DNA of 64,000 nucleotides. Source: Allobosea sp. BK604. Its GTDB lineage: Bacteria > Pseudomonadota > Alphaproteobacteria > Rhizobiales > Beijerinckiaceae. Shown here one piece after another: positions 45,889 to 54,885 of this stretch; position 1 is the first letter of the stretch; the number at the start of each line of letters is the position of its first letter. The stretch covers positions 558,001 through 622,000 of the forward strand of contig NZ_SLZF01000004.1 in NCBI RefSeq assembly GCF_004341515.1, in the 5' to 3' direction. Under the pieces are notes generated by a model, which was not told where the DNA came from, did not search any database, and saw nothing but the letters and a program-made list of their open reading frames with translations. Made by a program: the position numbers and the translations under genes.

Positions 45889-47345
45889 CGGATAGAGAGC
45901 CCGAAGCCACCAACGCAAGCCGTATCGAGCGGCTTGCGACCCTCCCGCTGTTCCACAAGCTGGACGGGCGCAAGGTCGTGCTGGCGGGGACGGGCGAAGG
46001 CGCTCTTTGGAAGGCGGAGCTTCTCGCAGCTGCGGGCGCCGATCTCCTCATCCTTGCCGGTCATGCCGGCGCCTTGTTCAAGCCGCTCGCCGCCGATTCG
46101 CTGGCGGGCACGGTGACCATCGCCGAACGCGGCTGGCAGCCGGCCGATTTCGCGGACGCGGCGATCGCGGTCGGCGATATCGATGGAGATGACGAGGCGC
46201 GCGCCTTCGCTGCTGCGGCGCGGCAGGCCGGCGTGCCGGTCAATGTCGTCGACAAGCCCGAATATTGCGATTTCGCCTTCGGCTCGGTGGTGAATCGTTC
46301 GCCGCTGGTCGTCGCGATCTCGACCGACGGGGCTTCGCCCGTCTTCGGCCAGACCATCCGCGCCAAGATCGAGGCGCTGCTGCCGGCCGGGCTCAAGGCC
46401 TGGGCGCAGGCCGCGAAGGACTGGCGTCCGGCCGTGCAGGCACGCGAGCTGCCCTTCGCCTTGCGCCGCGCCTTCTGGGAACGCTTCACCGACCGCGCCA
46501 TGGCCGAGCCCGAGCGCCTGCCGACCGTCGAGGATGAGGGCGAACTCTTCGCCGCCCTGCGCCGGCTCGAAGGCGCGCATGACGGCACCGGCCGGGTCAC
46601 GCTGGTCGGCGCCGGCCCGGGCGATCCGGACCTGCTGACGCTCAAGGCGATCCGTGCGCTGCAAAGCGCCGACATCATTCTCTATGACGATCTGGTCTCG
46701 ACCGGGGTGCTGGAGTTCGCGCGGCGCGAGGCCAAGCGCATGCTGGTCGGCAAGACCGGCTATGGCCCCTCGGTCAAGCAGAGCGATATCAACGGCTTGA
46801 TCGTCTCACTTGCGAATCAGGGCAAGCATGTCGTGCGCCTCAAGGGCGGCGATCCCGGCATTTTCGGCCGCGCGGGCGAGGAGATCGAAGCGTGCCAGGC
46901 GGCCGGGATTCCCGTCGCCATCGTGCCCGGCATCTCGGCGGCGCAGGGCGCGGCCGCTTCGCTCGGCCTGTCGCTGACGCATCGCGACCATGCCCGCCGG
47001 CTGCAATTCGTCACCGGGCATGCCCGCACGGGTGACCTGCCCGACGACCTGGACTGGCGGGCCATGGCCGATCCGCATGTGACGACCGTGGTCTATATGG
47101 CGCGCGCGACGCTCGCCGGCTTCCGCGACCGCGCGCTCGCCGCCGGGCTCGATCCGCAGACGCCTGCCATCGCGGTCCTGTCGGCGACACAGCCCGGCGA
47201 GCAGCACCTCCAGGCGACGATCGCAAGCCTGCCGGAGCGGCTCGGCGAGCTGCCGGCGAAGGGACCCCTTCTCGTCCTGATCGGACACGCGCTCGGCGCG
47301 GGTGCGACCAAGGCGCTCGACCTCAGGGATTTGCGCCGCGCCTGA
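45885..47345 (+). CDS. cysG: Siroheme synthase (multifunctional CysG)
   Basis: A 486-residue fusion. Residues ~15-225 are the precorrin-2 dehydrogenase/sirohydrochlorin ferrochelatase part (KVVLAGTGEGALWKAELL Rossmann fold, NVVDKPEYCDF). Residues ~230-480 are uroporphyrinogen-III C-methyltransferase (VTLVGAGPGDPDLLTLKA, VRLKGGDPGIFGRAGEE, VVPGISAAQGAAA). It makes the siroheme needed by CysI. It is coupled to the small membrane protein by a four-base overlap. A hairpin with T-tract follows. Confidence 0.96.
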   Translation: MTDREPEATNASRIERLATLPLFHKLDGRKVVLAGTGEGALWKAELLAAAGADLLILAGHAGALFKPLAADSLAGTVTIAERGWQPADFADAAIAVGDIDGDDEARAFAAAARQAGVPVNVVDKPEYCDFAFGSVVNRSPLVVAISTDGASPVFGQTIRAKIEALLPAGLKAWAQAAKDWRPAVQARELPFALRRAFWERFTDRAMAEPERLPTVEDEGELFAALRRLEGAHDGTGRVTLVGAGPGDPDLLTLKAIRALQSADIILYDDLVSTGVLEFARREAKRMLVGKTGYGPSVKQSDINGLIVSLANQGKHVVRLKGGDPGIFGRAGEEIEACQAAGIPVAIVPGISAAQGAAASLGLSLTHRDHARRLQFVTGHARTGDLPDDLDWRAMADPHVTTVVYMARATLAGFRDRALAAGLDPQTPAIAVLSATQPGEQHLQATIASLPERLGELPAKGPLLVLIGHALGAGATKALDLRDLRRA

Positions 47346-47401
47346 CAGGCGCTATTCTCACCTCACGCGCCGCGACCGAGGGGCCGGTGCAAATGGCCTG
47401 G

Positions 47402-47428
47402 AACGCCTTATAGAGAGAGGCGTTTTCT
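47402..47428 (+). terminator. Intrinsic terminator after cysG
   Basis: AACGCCT (47402-47408) pairs with AGGCGTT (47418-47424) around a 9-base loop, followed by TTCT with overlapping T's. It lies 56 bases after the cysG stop and separates the sulfite reductase and sulfate transport operons. Confidence 0.65.
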
Positions 47429-47571
47429 CCCGCAGGGCCCAAGTTTAGAACGGGCATGCTGCGTCGTGCCGTTGTGAAAATACCGCCAATTCAGTACGTT
47501 TCGTTTGTTATTCAGAACAATCATTTGCCTCTGCACATGCAGGCGCGCGATGATTTCGACGGAGCACTGAC

Positions 47572-48603
47572 ATGACGCGACAGCGCATTCGCCGTATTCT
47601 TGAAGCGGCCCTCATCCTCGGTGCCTTTTCGATCTGCTTCGGCATCGTCAGCGGTGCCCGCGCCCAGACCGAACTGCTCAACGTCTCCTATGATCCGACG
47701 CGCGAACTCTATCGCGCCATCAACGCCGCCTTCATCGCCGACTGGCAGCAGAAGACCGGCCAGAAGATCACCATCCGCCAGTCGCATGGCGGCTCTGGCG
47801 CACAGGCCCGCACCGTGATTGATGGGCTCAATGCCGATGTGCTGACCCTCGCGCTTGCCGGCGATATCGACGCCGTCGCCGAGCGCTCGAAGAAACTGCC
47901 CGCGAACTGGCAGACGCGCCTGCCGCAGAACTCCTCGCCCTATACCTCGACGATCGTCTTCCTGGTGCGGAAGGGCAATCCGAAGGGCATCAAGGACTGG
48001 GGCGACTTGGTGAAGCCCGGCGTCCAGATCATCACGCCCAATCCGAAGACCTCCGGCGGGGCGCGCTGGAACTATCTCGCCGCCTGGGCCTGGGCCGACA
48101 AGGCCTACAACAAGGACGAGGCCAAGGTCCGCGACTATATCGCGACCGTGCTGAAGAACGTGCCGGTGCTCGACACCGGCGCGCGCGGCGCGACCACGAC
48201 CTTCACCCAGCGCGGCATCGGTGACGTCTTCCTGTCCTGGGAGAACGAGGCCTTCCTGGCACTGGCCGAGTTCGGCGCCGACAAGTTCGATATCGTCGTG
48301 CCCTCGCTCTCGATCCTGGCCGAGCCGCCGGTGGCGCTGATCGACGCCAATGTCGACGCCAAGGGCACGCGCGCCGTAGCGCAGGCCTATCTCGAATTCC
48401 TCTACACCCCGGCGGCACAGGCGATCATCGCCAAGAATTTCTACCGGCCGCGCAATGTCGAGGCCGCAGCCAAGGAGGATCTGGCACGCTTTCCCAAGGT
48501 CGATCTGGTCACCATCGATGCGTTCGGCGGCTGGGCCAAGGCCCAGAAGGACCATTTCGCCGATGGCGGCAGCTTCGACCAGCTTTACAAGCCGGCGAGG
48601 TAG
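47572..48603 (+). CDS. cysP: Sulfate ABC transporter substrate-binding protein
   Basis: A 343-residue periplasmic sulfate/thiosulfate-binding protein. The signal peptide spans about residues 1-31 (cleavage near ARAQ). Family blocks are [51 protein letters not shown] and [12 protein letters not shown] seven bases upstream supports the ATG. It is the first gene of cysPTWA. Upstream, TTGTT-ATTCAG-AACAA (47505-47520) is a possible operator. Whether it should be called CysP or Sbp cannot be decided by eye. Confidence 0.93.
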   Translation: MTRQRIRRILEAALILGAFSICFGIVSGARAQTELLNVSYDPTRELYRAINAAFIADWQQKTGQKITIRQSHGGSGAQARTVIDGLNADVLTLALAGDIDAVAERSKKLPANWQTRLPQNSSPYTSTIVFLVRKGNPKGIKDWGDLVKPGVQIITPNPKTSGGARWNYLAAWAWADKAYNKDEAKVRDYIATVLKNVPVLDTGARGATTTFTQRGIGDVFLSWENEAFLALAEFGADKFDIVVPSLSILAEPPVALIDANVDAKGTRAVAQAYLEFLYTPAAQAIIAKNFYRPRNVEAAAKEDLARFPKVDLVTIDAFGGWAKAQKDHFADGGSFDQLYKPAR

Positions 48604-48609
48604 CACCGC

Positions 48610-49473
48610 GTGACGCTTGCGCTTCCCGCTGCCAGCAGCAGCTCCTCCTGGCGGCAGCCCAGCATCCTGCCGGGCTTCGGCCTGTCGCTGGGGATTACGA
48701 TCAGCGCCCTGTCGCTGGTCGTGCTGATCCCGCTCGCCGCGCTCTTCCTCAAGGCGGCAAGCGCCGGCCCGGCCGATATCTGGGCGATCATCGCGTCGCC
48801 CCGCACGCAGGCGGCGCTTCGCCTCTCATTCGGGGCAGCCGCATTCTCGGCGATCGTCAATGCCATCTTCGGTCTGATCATCGCGTGGGTGCTGGTGCGA
48901 TACCGTTTCCCGGGCCGGAGACTGCTCGACGCAGCGGTTGACCTCCCCTTCGCCCTGCCGACAGCGGTTGCCGGCATCTCGCTCGCGGCGATCTACGCGC
49001 CGAATGGCTGGATTGGCAGCCTGCTGGCGCCGTTCGACATCAAGGTCGCCTACACCCCGCTCGGTGTCATGGTCGCGCTGATCTTCATCGGCCTGCCCTT
49101 CGTGGTGCGCACGGTCCAGCCGGTGCTGGAGGAGGCCGATATCGAGACCGAGGAGGCTGCGGCGTTGCTCGGCGCCAGCCGGCTGCGCACGATCTTCCGC
49201 GTCATCCTGCCCGGCATCGTGCCGGCGCTGCTGACGGGGTTCGTGCTGGCCTTCGCGCGGGCGGTCGGTGAATACGGCTCGGTGATCTTCATCGCCGGCA
49301 ATGTGCCGATGGTCTCCGAGATCGCGCCGCTGCTGATCGTGATCCGCCTCGAACAGTTCGACTATGCCGGCGCCTCGGTCGTGGCGATGATCATGCTGAT
49401 CGTCTCCTTCAGCCTGATCCTGGCGATCAATGCGATCCAGGCCTGGAGCCGCGGGAGGCTCGGCCATGTCTGA
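48610..49473 (+). CDS. cysT: Sulfate ABC transporter permease CysT
   Basis: A 287-residue inner-membrane permease of the sulfate/thiosulfate importer, with about six helices and an EAA-like loop (DIETEEAAALLGASRLRTIFRVILP). DLPFALPTAVAGISL and FARAVGEYGSVIFIAGN are CysT/CysU signatures. The start is a GTG at 48610, six bases after the cysP stop and preceded by GAGG. It overlaps cysW by eight bases. Confidence 0.94.
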   Translation: MTLALPAASSSSSWRQPSILPGFGLSLGITISALSLVVLIPLAALFLKAASAGPADIWAIIASPRTQAALRLSFGAAAFSAIVNAIFGLIIAWVLVRYRFPGRRLLDAAVDLPFALPTAVAGISLAAIYAPNGWIGSLLAPFDIKVAYTPLGVMVALIFIGLPFVVRTVQPVLEEADIETEEAAALLGASRLRTIFRVILPGIVPALLTGFVLAFARAVGEYGSVIFIAGNVPMVSEIAPLLIVIRLEQFDYAGASVVAMIMLIVSFSLILAINAIQAWSRGRLGHV

Positions 49474-50353
49474 GACGAGGCTGCACGAGGCCGGCCCGAT
49501 CCCGGTCTACCGGACCGACAGGGCCTTGCGCGACAGCATCTGGATCAAGGCGCTGCTGCTGACGTTGGCGCTGACCTTCCTGGCGTTCTTCCTGTTCCTG
49601 CCGCTGGTCTCGGTCTTCGTCGAGGCCTCGCGCAAGGGCTATGAGGCCTTTGCCGAGGCGGTGACGGAGCCCGATGCACTGAGCGCGATCCGGCTGACGC
49701 TGCTCGTCGCCGCCATCGCGGTGCCGTTCAATGTCATCGTCGGCATCGCCGCGGCCTGGGCGATCGCAAAGTTCAATTTCCGCGGCAAGAGCCTGCTGAT
49801 CAGCTTCATCGACCTGCCCTTCTCGGTCTCGCCGGTGATCTCGGGCCTGGTCTATGTCCTGCTCTTCGGCGCGCAGGGCTTCCTCGGCCCCTGGCTAAAG
49901 GCCAACGGCATAGAGATCATCTTCGCCCTGCCCGGGCTCGTGCTGGCGACGGTCTTCGTCACCTTCCCCTTCGTGGCGCGCGAGCTGATCCCGCATATGC
50001 AGGCGCTCGGCTCCAGCGACGAGGAGGCGGCACTGACGCTCGGCGCCTCGCCCTGGCGCACCTTCTTCACCATCACGCTGCCGAATGTGAAATGGAGCCT
50101 GTTCTACGGGGTCCTGCTCTGCAACGCCCGCGCCATGGGCGAATTCGGTGCCGTGACGGTGGTTTCAGGCCGGATCAGGGGCGTGACCACGACCATGCCG
50201 CTGCATGTCGAGATCCTCTACAACGAGTACAACAGCGTCGCCGCCTTTGCCGTCGCCTCGCTTCTGGCGGGTCTGGCGCTGGTGACTCTCACCCTCAAGA
50301 CCTATCTCGAATGGCATTACGCGGACGCGATCGCCGCGACCAAGCGTCATTGA
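49466..50353 (+). CDS. cysW: Sulfate ABC transporter permease CysW
   Basis: A 295-residue inner-membrane permease, partner of CysT. It has an N-terminal helix after ~residue 25, [23 protein letters not shown] and the EAA-like loop [23 protein letters not shown], followed by [26 protein letters not shown] ten bases upstream supports the ATG at 49466, inside the end of cysT. cysA follows after 13 bases. Confidence 0.94.
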   Translation: MSETRLHEAGPIPVYRTDRALRDSIWIKALLLTLALTFLAFFLFLPLVSVFVEASRKGYEAFAEAVTEPDALSAIRLTLLVAAIAVPFNVIVGIAAAWAIAKFNFRGKSLLISFIDLPFSVSPVISGLVYVLLFGAQGFLGPWLKANGIEIIFALPGLVLATVFVTFPFVARELIPHMQALGSSDEEAALTLGASPWRTFFTITLPNVKWSLFYGVLLCNARAMGEFGAVTVVSGRIRGVTTTMPLHVEILYNEYNSVAAFAVASLLAGLALVTLTLKTYLEWHYADAIAATKRH

Positions 50354-50366
50354 CGGAGCATTCTCG

Positions 50367-51413
50367 ATGTCAGTTGCGGTTACGGTCGAGTCGATTCAGA
50401 AGACCTTCGCCAATTTCGCGGCCCTGCGCGGCGTCTCGCTCGACGTCCAGCCGGGCGAGCTCGTCGCGCTGCTCGGCCCCTCCGGCTCAGGCAAGACCAC
50501 GCTGCTGCGCCTTGTTGCCGGTCTGGAGCAGGCCGATGGCGGACGCGTGCTCTTCGACGAGACCGATACGCGCCAGCTGAGCCTGCGCGACCGGCGGATC
50601 GGCTTCGTTTTCCAGCATTACGCACTGTTCAAGCATATGAATGTGGCGTCCAACATCGCCTTCGGGCTCAAGGCGCGCCCACGCGCCGAGCGGCCGAGCC
50701 GGAGCGAGATCGATCAGCGCGTCTCCGATCTGATGGAGCTCGTGCAATTGAAGGGGCTGGAGCGGCGCTTCCCGGTGCAGCTTTCCGGCGGCCAGCGCCA
50801 GCGCGTCGCCTTGGCGCGGGCTCTGGCGATCGAGCCGCGCGTGCTCCTGCTCGACGAGCCCTTCGGCGCGCTCGACGCCAAGGTCCGCAAGGATCTGCGC
50901 AGCTGGCTGCGCGACCTGCACCGGCGCACCGGCCATACCACGCTCTTCGTCACCCATGACCAGGAGGAGGCGCTGGAGCTCGCCGACCGCGTCGCCATCC
51001 TGAACGAGGGACGGCTCGAGCAGGTCGGCTCGCCCGACGATGTCTACGATCACCCGGCGACCCCCTTCGTCTGCGAATTCCTCGGGGAGGCCAACAAGCT
51101 GCCGGTCAAGGTCGTCGGCAGCCAGGCCTTCTTCGGCGACCGGCCGGTGCTCGGCGGGCTGCAGCAGAATCAGGGCGGCCCGGCCTCGCTCTATGTCCGC
51201 CCGCAGCACCTGCGCATCGTCGACGAGGCGCCGCTCTCGCTGCCGGGCGTGGTCGAGGATCTGCGCCGCAACGGCGCCGTGCGCCGGGCCGAGGTCGCGG
51301 TGCAGGGCCTGGCCAAGCGGCTCGATGTCGACCTCGCGAGCCAGGTCGCGCCGGCACGCGGCGAACGGATCCGACTGCGCATCTCACATGGCAGCCTGTT
51401 CGCGGCGGCGTGA
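50367..51413 (+). CDS. cysA: Sulfate ABC transporter ATP-binding protein CysA
   Basis: A 348-residue ATPase driving sulfate import. Walker A is [11 protein letters not shown] (~37-47), the signature is [15 protein letters not shown], Walker B is [12 protein letters not shown] and the switch His is in [12 protein letters not shown]. The C-terminal ~110 residues form a TOBE-like regulatory domain ([22 protein letters not shown]). GGAG precedes the ATG. It ends the transporter part of the operon. Confidence 0.95.
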   Translation: MSVAVTVESIQKTFANFAALRGVSLDVQPGELVALLGPSGSGKTTLLRLVAGLEQADGGRVLFDETDTRQLSLRDRRIGFVFQHYALFKHMNVASNIAFGLKARPRAERPSRSEIDQRVSDLMELVQLKGLERRFPVQLSGGQRQRVALARALAIEPRVLLLDEPFGALDAKVRKDLRSWLRDLHRRTGHTTLFVTHDQEEALELADRVAILNEGRLEQVGSPDDVYDHPATPFVCEFLGEANKLPVKVVGSQAFFGDRPVLGGLQQNQGGPASLYVRPQHLRIVDEAPLSLPGVVEDLRRNGAVRRAEVAVQGLAKRLDVDLASQVAPARGERIRLRISHGSLFAAA

Positions 51414-51481
51414 CGCCGCCCCCTCGCCTCCCGGCTCGCAAGCCACTAAATCTCTCGTCGGTCGAGACGAAAGGAATCGTG

Positions 51482-51919
51482 ATGAAGGCGCGCGCGCGTT
51501 GGGTTGAAGGCATGGCCTTCATGGGCGAGGCCGGCAGCGGCCATGCCGTGATGATGGACGGGGCGCCGGAATATGGCGGACGCAATATTGGCATCCGGCC
51601 AATGGAGATGCTGCTGATCGGCCTGGCGGGCTGCACCGGCTTCGATGTCGTCTCGATCCTGAAGAAGAGCCGCGAACAGGTCACCGGGTGCGAGGTCGAG
51701 GTCGAGGCCGAGCGCGCCACGGAAGACCCGAAGGTCTTCACCAAGATCCACCTCTCCTATCGCGTGACCGGGCGCGGCCTGTCCCATGCCAAGGCCGAAC
51801 GGGCCGTCACATTGTCGAAGGAGAAATACTGCTCTGCTTCGATCATGCTCGGCGCGACAGCCGAGATGAGCTACACGCTCGATGTCGTCGACGAACTCCA
51901 GCAGGTGGCCGCGGAATGA
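51482..51919 (+). CDS. OsmC family peroxiredoxin-like protein
   Basis: A 145-residue OsmC/Ohr-fold protein. The two redox cysteines are C51 (GLAGCTGFDVV) and C117 (EKYCSAS), as in hydroperoxide-reducing OsmC proteins; the sequence matches the YhfA-like group. AAAGGA six bases before the ATG at 51482 sets the start. It lies 68 bases after cysA and overlaps the rhodanese gene by four bases, so it is probably expressed with sulfur metabolism and may act on persulfides or peroxides (inference). Confidence 0.9.
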   Translation: MKARARWVEGMAFMGEAGSGHAVMMDGAPEYGGRNIGIRPMEMLLIGLAGCTGFDVVSILKKSREQVTGCEVEVEAERATEDPKVFTKIHLSYRVTGRGLSHAKAERAVTLSKEKYCSASIMLGATAEMSYTLDVVDELQQVAAE

Positions 51920-52779
51920 GCGAAACCCATTTCTCCGGACTGATCTCGCCCGAGGCGCTCGAGAAGCGGCTCGGTGACAGCAATCTCGTCATCCTCGACA
52001 TCCGCTCCTCGGTCGATGGCGGCGGCAAGGCGGCCTATGAGGCCGGCCATGTGCCCGGCGCCGTCCACACGAATTACGTGGCCGATGGCTGGCGCGCCAA
52101 GGTCGGCGCGGCGCCCGGCATGCTGCCGCCGCTCGACAGGCTGTCCGAGCTGGTCGGCAGCCTCGGCATCAAGCCGCATGACGACGTCGTCATCGTACCG
52201 GCCGGCATCAGCGCCACTGATTTCGCCGCGGCCGCCCGCGTCTACTGGACGCTGAAGCTGATCGGCCATGGCCAGCAGGCGATCCTCGATGGCGGCTTCA
52301 AGGCCTGGAGCGCCGATCCCAAGCGCTCGGTCGAAAGCGGTTCGGCCCAGCCGAAGCCGGCAGGGCCCTATCCGGTCGTGGTCAAGCAGAACCTGCGCAG
52401 CACCAGCGACGCGACGCTCGTCGCCTCGCGCAGCAAGCTTGCGACGCTCGTCGACGCCCGCTCGGCCAGCTATTTCGACGGCAAGGAGAAGGCAGCCGAG
52501 GCGACCCGTGCCGGCCATATCCCGGGTGCGATCTCGCGCGACTATGCCGAGGCCTTCGACCTCTCGACCGGGCGGCTGAAACCCGTCGGCGACCTCAACA
52601 CGCTGTTCAACGCGGTGCCGAAGGGGCCGGCGATCTCCTATTGCAATACCGGCCACACCGCCTCGCTGAACTGGTTCGTGCTGTCGGAGGTGCTCGGGCG
52701 CGACGAGGTTTCGCTCTATGATGGCTCGATGACCGACTGGACCCAGGACCCGGAGAGGCCGGTGGCGACTGCCGGGTAG
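51916..52779 (+). CDS. Tandem-rhodanese sulfurtransferase (SseA-like)
   Basis: A 287-residue protein with two rhodanese domains. The N-terminal domain lacks the cysteine (VPAGIS at the loop), as is normal; the C-terminal active site is SYCNTGHTAS with C243. Blocks DIRSSVDGGGKAAYEAGHVPGAV and DARSASYFDGK...AGHIPGA are typical of thiosulfate/3-mercaptopyruvate sulfurtransferases, though the CNTGH loop leaves the donor undecided. Coupled to the osmC-type gene (ATGA). Confidence 0.92.
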   Translation: MSETHFSGLISPEALEKRLGDSNLVILDIRSSVDGGGKAAYEAGHVPGAVHTNYVADGWRAKVGAAPGMLPPLDRLSELVGSLGIKPHDDVVIVPAGISATDFAAAARVYWTLKLIGHGQQAILDGGFKAWSADPKRSVESGSAQPKPAGPYPVVVKQNLRSTSDATLVASRSKLATLVDARSASYFDGKEKAAEATRAGHIPGAISRDYAEAFDLSTGRLKPVGDLNTLFNAVPKGPAISYCNTGHTASLNWFVLSEVLGRDEVSLYDGSMTDWTQDPERPVATAG

Positions 52780-52794
52780 CCAAAGGCGGGCCAG

Positions 52795-52925
52795 GCCTCG
52801 CCATCATTGCGAATACCGGGTCTTGCCTTCGGCAAGCCCGAGTTCCGCGAAGCAATCAAGTGACGGCTGCGCTCTGCGTCCACCTGGATTGCTTCGTCGC
52901 TTCGTTCATCGGAATGACGATCTGC
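52795..52925. repeat. Intergenic repeat-like palindromic element
   Basis: The stretch holds CTTGCC-TTC-GGCAAG (52822-52836) inside a GGG...CCC clamp, and GAAGCAATC (52849-52857) paired with GATTGCTTC (52887-52895). Its sequence type (CATTGCGA...GAATGACG ends) is familiar as a dispersed element in alphaproteobacterial genomes, but only one copy is in this window. Confidence 0.6.
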
Positions 52926-52961
52926 CCGGCCGGATTTGCCAAATCGGCCGAAAAGGATCAA

Positions 52962-53004
52962 AGAGGCGCGCAACGCGCCGGCCTTGCCGCGCCTCTCCCT
53001 TTTT
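52962..53004 (+). terminator. Intrinsic terminator just upstream of rimO
   Basis: AGAGGCGCG (52962-52970) pairs perfectly with CGCGCCTCT (52988-52996) and is followed by CCCTTTTT. It ends only 22 bases before the rimO ATG, so it either stops read-through from cysA-osmC-rhodanese, or sits in the rimO leader. Confidence 0.7.
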
Positions 53005-53025
53005 CAAAGTCCGAGTTTGCCGCCG

Positions 53026-54345
53026 ATGAATGCCGTCGCGCCGAAGATTTCTTTCGTGTCCCTGGGCTGCCCCAAGGCGCTGGTGGATTCCGAGCGGATT
53101 ATCACCTCGCTGCGCTCTGAGGGCTACGAGCTCAGCAAGAGCCATGCGGGTGCCGATCTCGTCATCGTCAACACCTGCGGCTTCCTCGACAGCGCCAAGG
53201 CGGAGTCGCTGGAGGCGATCGGCTCGGCCATGGCCGAGAACGGCAAGGTCATCGTCACCGGCTGCATGGGCGCCGAGCCGGAGCAGATCCGCGACGTCTT
53301 CCCGAACGTTCTCGCGATCACCGGGCCGCAGGCCTATGAGAGCGTGGTCTCGGCCGTGCACCAGGCGGTGCCGCCCAAGCACGATCCCTTCGTCGATCTC
53401 GTGCCGGACCAGGGCGTCAAGCTGACCCCGCGCCACTACGCCTATCTCAAGATTTCAGAGGGTTGCAACAATCGCTGCAGCTTCTGCATCATCCCGAAGC
53501 TGCGCGGCGACCTGGTCTCGCGGCCGATCGGCGATGTGCTGCGCGAGGCCGAGAAGCTGGTCAAGGCCGGCGTCAAGGAACTGCTGGTGATCTCGCAGGA
53601 CACCAGCGCCTATGGGCTCGACATCAAGTACAGCCCCTCGATGTGGAAGGATCGCGAGATCCGCACCCGCTTCTTCGAGCTGGCGCGCGAGCTCGGCCAG
53701 ATGGGCGTCTGGGTGCGCCTGCATTATGTCTACCCCTACCCACATGTCGACGAGGTCATCCCGCTGATGCAGGAGGGGCTCGTGCTGCCCTATCTCGACA
53801 TCCCGTTCCAGCATGCCGCGCCGAATGTGCTGAAGGCGATGAAGCGTCCGGCCCATCAGGACCGCACGCTCGACCGCATCCGCAAATGGCGCGAGATCTG
53901 CCCGGACCTCGCCATCCGCTCGACCTTCATCGTCGGCTTCCCCGGCGAGACCGAGGAGGATGTCGATTTCCTGATCGAATGGCTGAAGGAAGCCAGGCTC
54001 GAGCGCGTCGGTTGCTTCAAATACGAGCCGGTCAAGGGCGCGCCCGCCAATGATCTCGGCCTGCCGCTCATCCCCGAGGAGGAGAAGGAGGCGCGTTGGC
54101 ACCGCTTCATGAAGGCGCAGGCCGAGATTTCCGCCCGCATCGTCAAGGGCCGGGTCGGCAAGCGCATTCCGGTGATCATCGACGAGGCCGGTCCGACCGT
54201 GGCCAAGGGCCGCTCGAAATGGGATGCGCCGGAGATCGACGGCAATGTCTATGTCGCGAGCCGTAGGCCGCTGCGCGCCGGCGATATCGTCACCGTGAAG
54301 ATCGAGCGGGCCGATGCCTATGATCTGCACGGCGTCGCGGTCTGA
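53026..54345 (+). CDS. rimO: Ribosomal protein S12 methylthiotransferase RimO
   Basis: A 439-residue radical-SAM enzyme adding a methylthio group to the conserved Asp of ribosomal protein S12. The N-terminal UPF0004 domain supplies C15, C51 and C80 for one [4Fe-4S] cluster; the radical-SAM motif [10 protein letters not shown] supplies C147, C151 and C154. A TRAM domain closes the protein (VPVIIDE..., [16 protein letters not shown]). The ATG at 53026 gives the usual N-terminus, although its ribosome-binding site is weak and a strong terminator lies just upstream. Confidence 0.96.
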   Translation: MNAVAPKISFVSLGCPKALVDSERIITSLRSEGYELSKSHAGADLVIVNTCGFLDSAKAESLEAIGSAMAENGKVIVTGCMGAEPEQIRDVFPNVLAITGPQAYESVVSAVHQAVPPKHDPFVDLVPDQGVKLTPRHYAYLKISEGCNNRCSFCIIPKLRGDLVSRPIGDVLREAEKLVKAGVKELLVISQDTSAYGLDIKYSPSMWKDREIRTRFFELARELGQMGVWVRLHYVYPYPHVDEVIPLMQEGLVLPYLDIPFQHAAPNVLKAMKRPAHQDRTLDRIRKWREICPDLAIRSTFIVGFPGETEEDVDFLIEWLKEARLERVGCFKYEPVKGAPANDLGLPLIPEEEKEARWHRFMKAQAEISARIVKGRVGKRIPVIIDEAGPTVAKGRSKWDAPEIDGNVYVASRRPLRAGDIVTVKIERADAYDLHGVAV

Positions 54346-54348
54346 CGC

Positions 54349-54453
54349 TTAGAGCATTTTCGAGCGAAGTGGATACCGGTTCGCGTGAAGAAAATGCGTC
54401 AAAACAACTAGATAGAGAATTTTCGCGATTCGAAGAAACGCGGAAATGCTCTA
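54349..54453 (-). repeat. Rhizobial-type intergenic repeat (GAGCATTT family), copy 2 of 2
   Basis: Inverted copy of 24494-24597, running from TTAGAGCATTTTCGAGC to CGCGGAAATGCTCTA. The two match over most of their length, including the GCATTTTCTTCACGCGAACCGG core. The CTA at 54451-54453 is the stop codon (TAG) of the small secreted protein on the minus strand, the same end-to-stop arrangement as in copy 1. Confidence 0.88.
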
Positions 54454-54789
54454 GCGCGTCTCGCAGACATAGCGGACGACCTGTCCGGCGCGGTTGCGGA
54501 TCATGAGATATTCGCCGCCCGAGCAGCTCTCGTTGAGACGGGCAAGTTCCACCGGCGGGCGACGGTTCGGAGGCGGCCGCTCGTTGCAGGTGCTGCGGGC
54601 GGCGCAATTCGCGTCGGGGCGCAGCAATTCCCGGGCGCGGGACAGGCGGGCCCGCTCGTGATCCCGCAGGCGCAGCGCGACGACCGAGTTGCCGCCACCG
54701 CCATTGCCACCGGCGGATTGCGCCATGGCGACGGTGGAGATCGTCAGCGAGGCCAGGATCAGGCCGGTGATCCGAATTGTGCAGCCCAT
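54451..54789 (-). CDS. Small secreted Cys-containing protein of unknown function
   Basis: A 112-residue protein with a signal peptide (MGCTIRITGLILASLTISTV, cleavage after MAQ). The mature part has a Gly-rich stretch, four cysteines (NCAARSTC, SCS, VC near the end), basic Arg-rich helices and a C-terminal RAGQVVRYVCETR. No family recognised. GGAG seven bases upstream supports the ATG. Its TAG stop is formed by the first bases of the repeat at 54349-54453. Confidence 0.7.
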   Translation of the reverse strand: MGCTIRITGLILASLTISTVAMAQSAGGNGGGGNSVVALRLRDHERARLSRARELLRPDANCAARSTCNERPPPNRRPPVELARLNESCSGGEYLMIRNRAGQVVRYVCETR

Positions 54790-54885
54790 GACATGTCTCC
54801 GAATGGCGATCAGCAGTTGCTGACCACCATTCGTCGCGGCGACGTCAGACCGGGTTCAAAACAGAAGCAGAGAAATCTTTCGGGC

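Noticed and set aside
47346..47571. SAM or other sulfur riboswitch upstream of cysP
   Set aside because: Only a terminator for cysG and a short TTGTT/AACAA dyad are visible; no multi-stem aptamer pattern.
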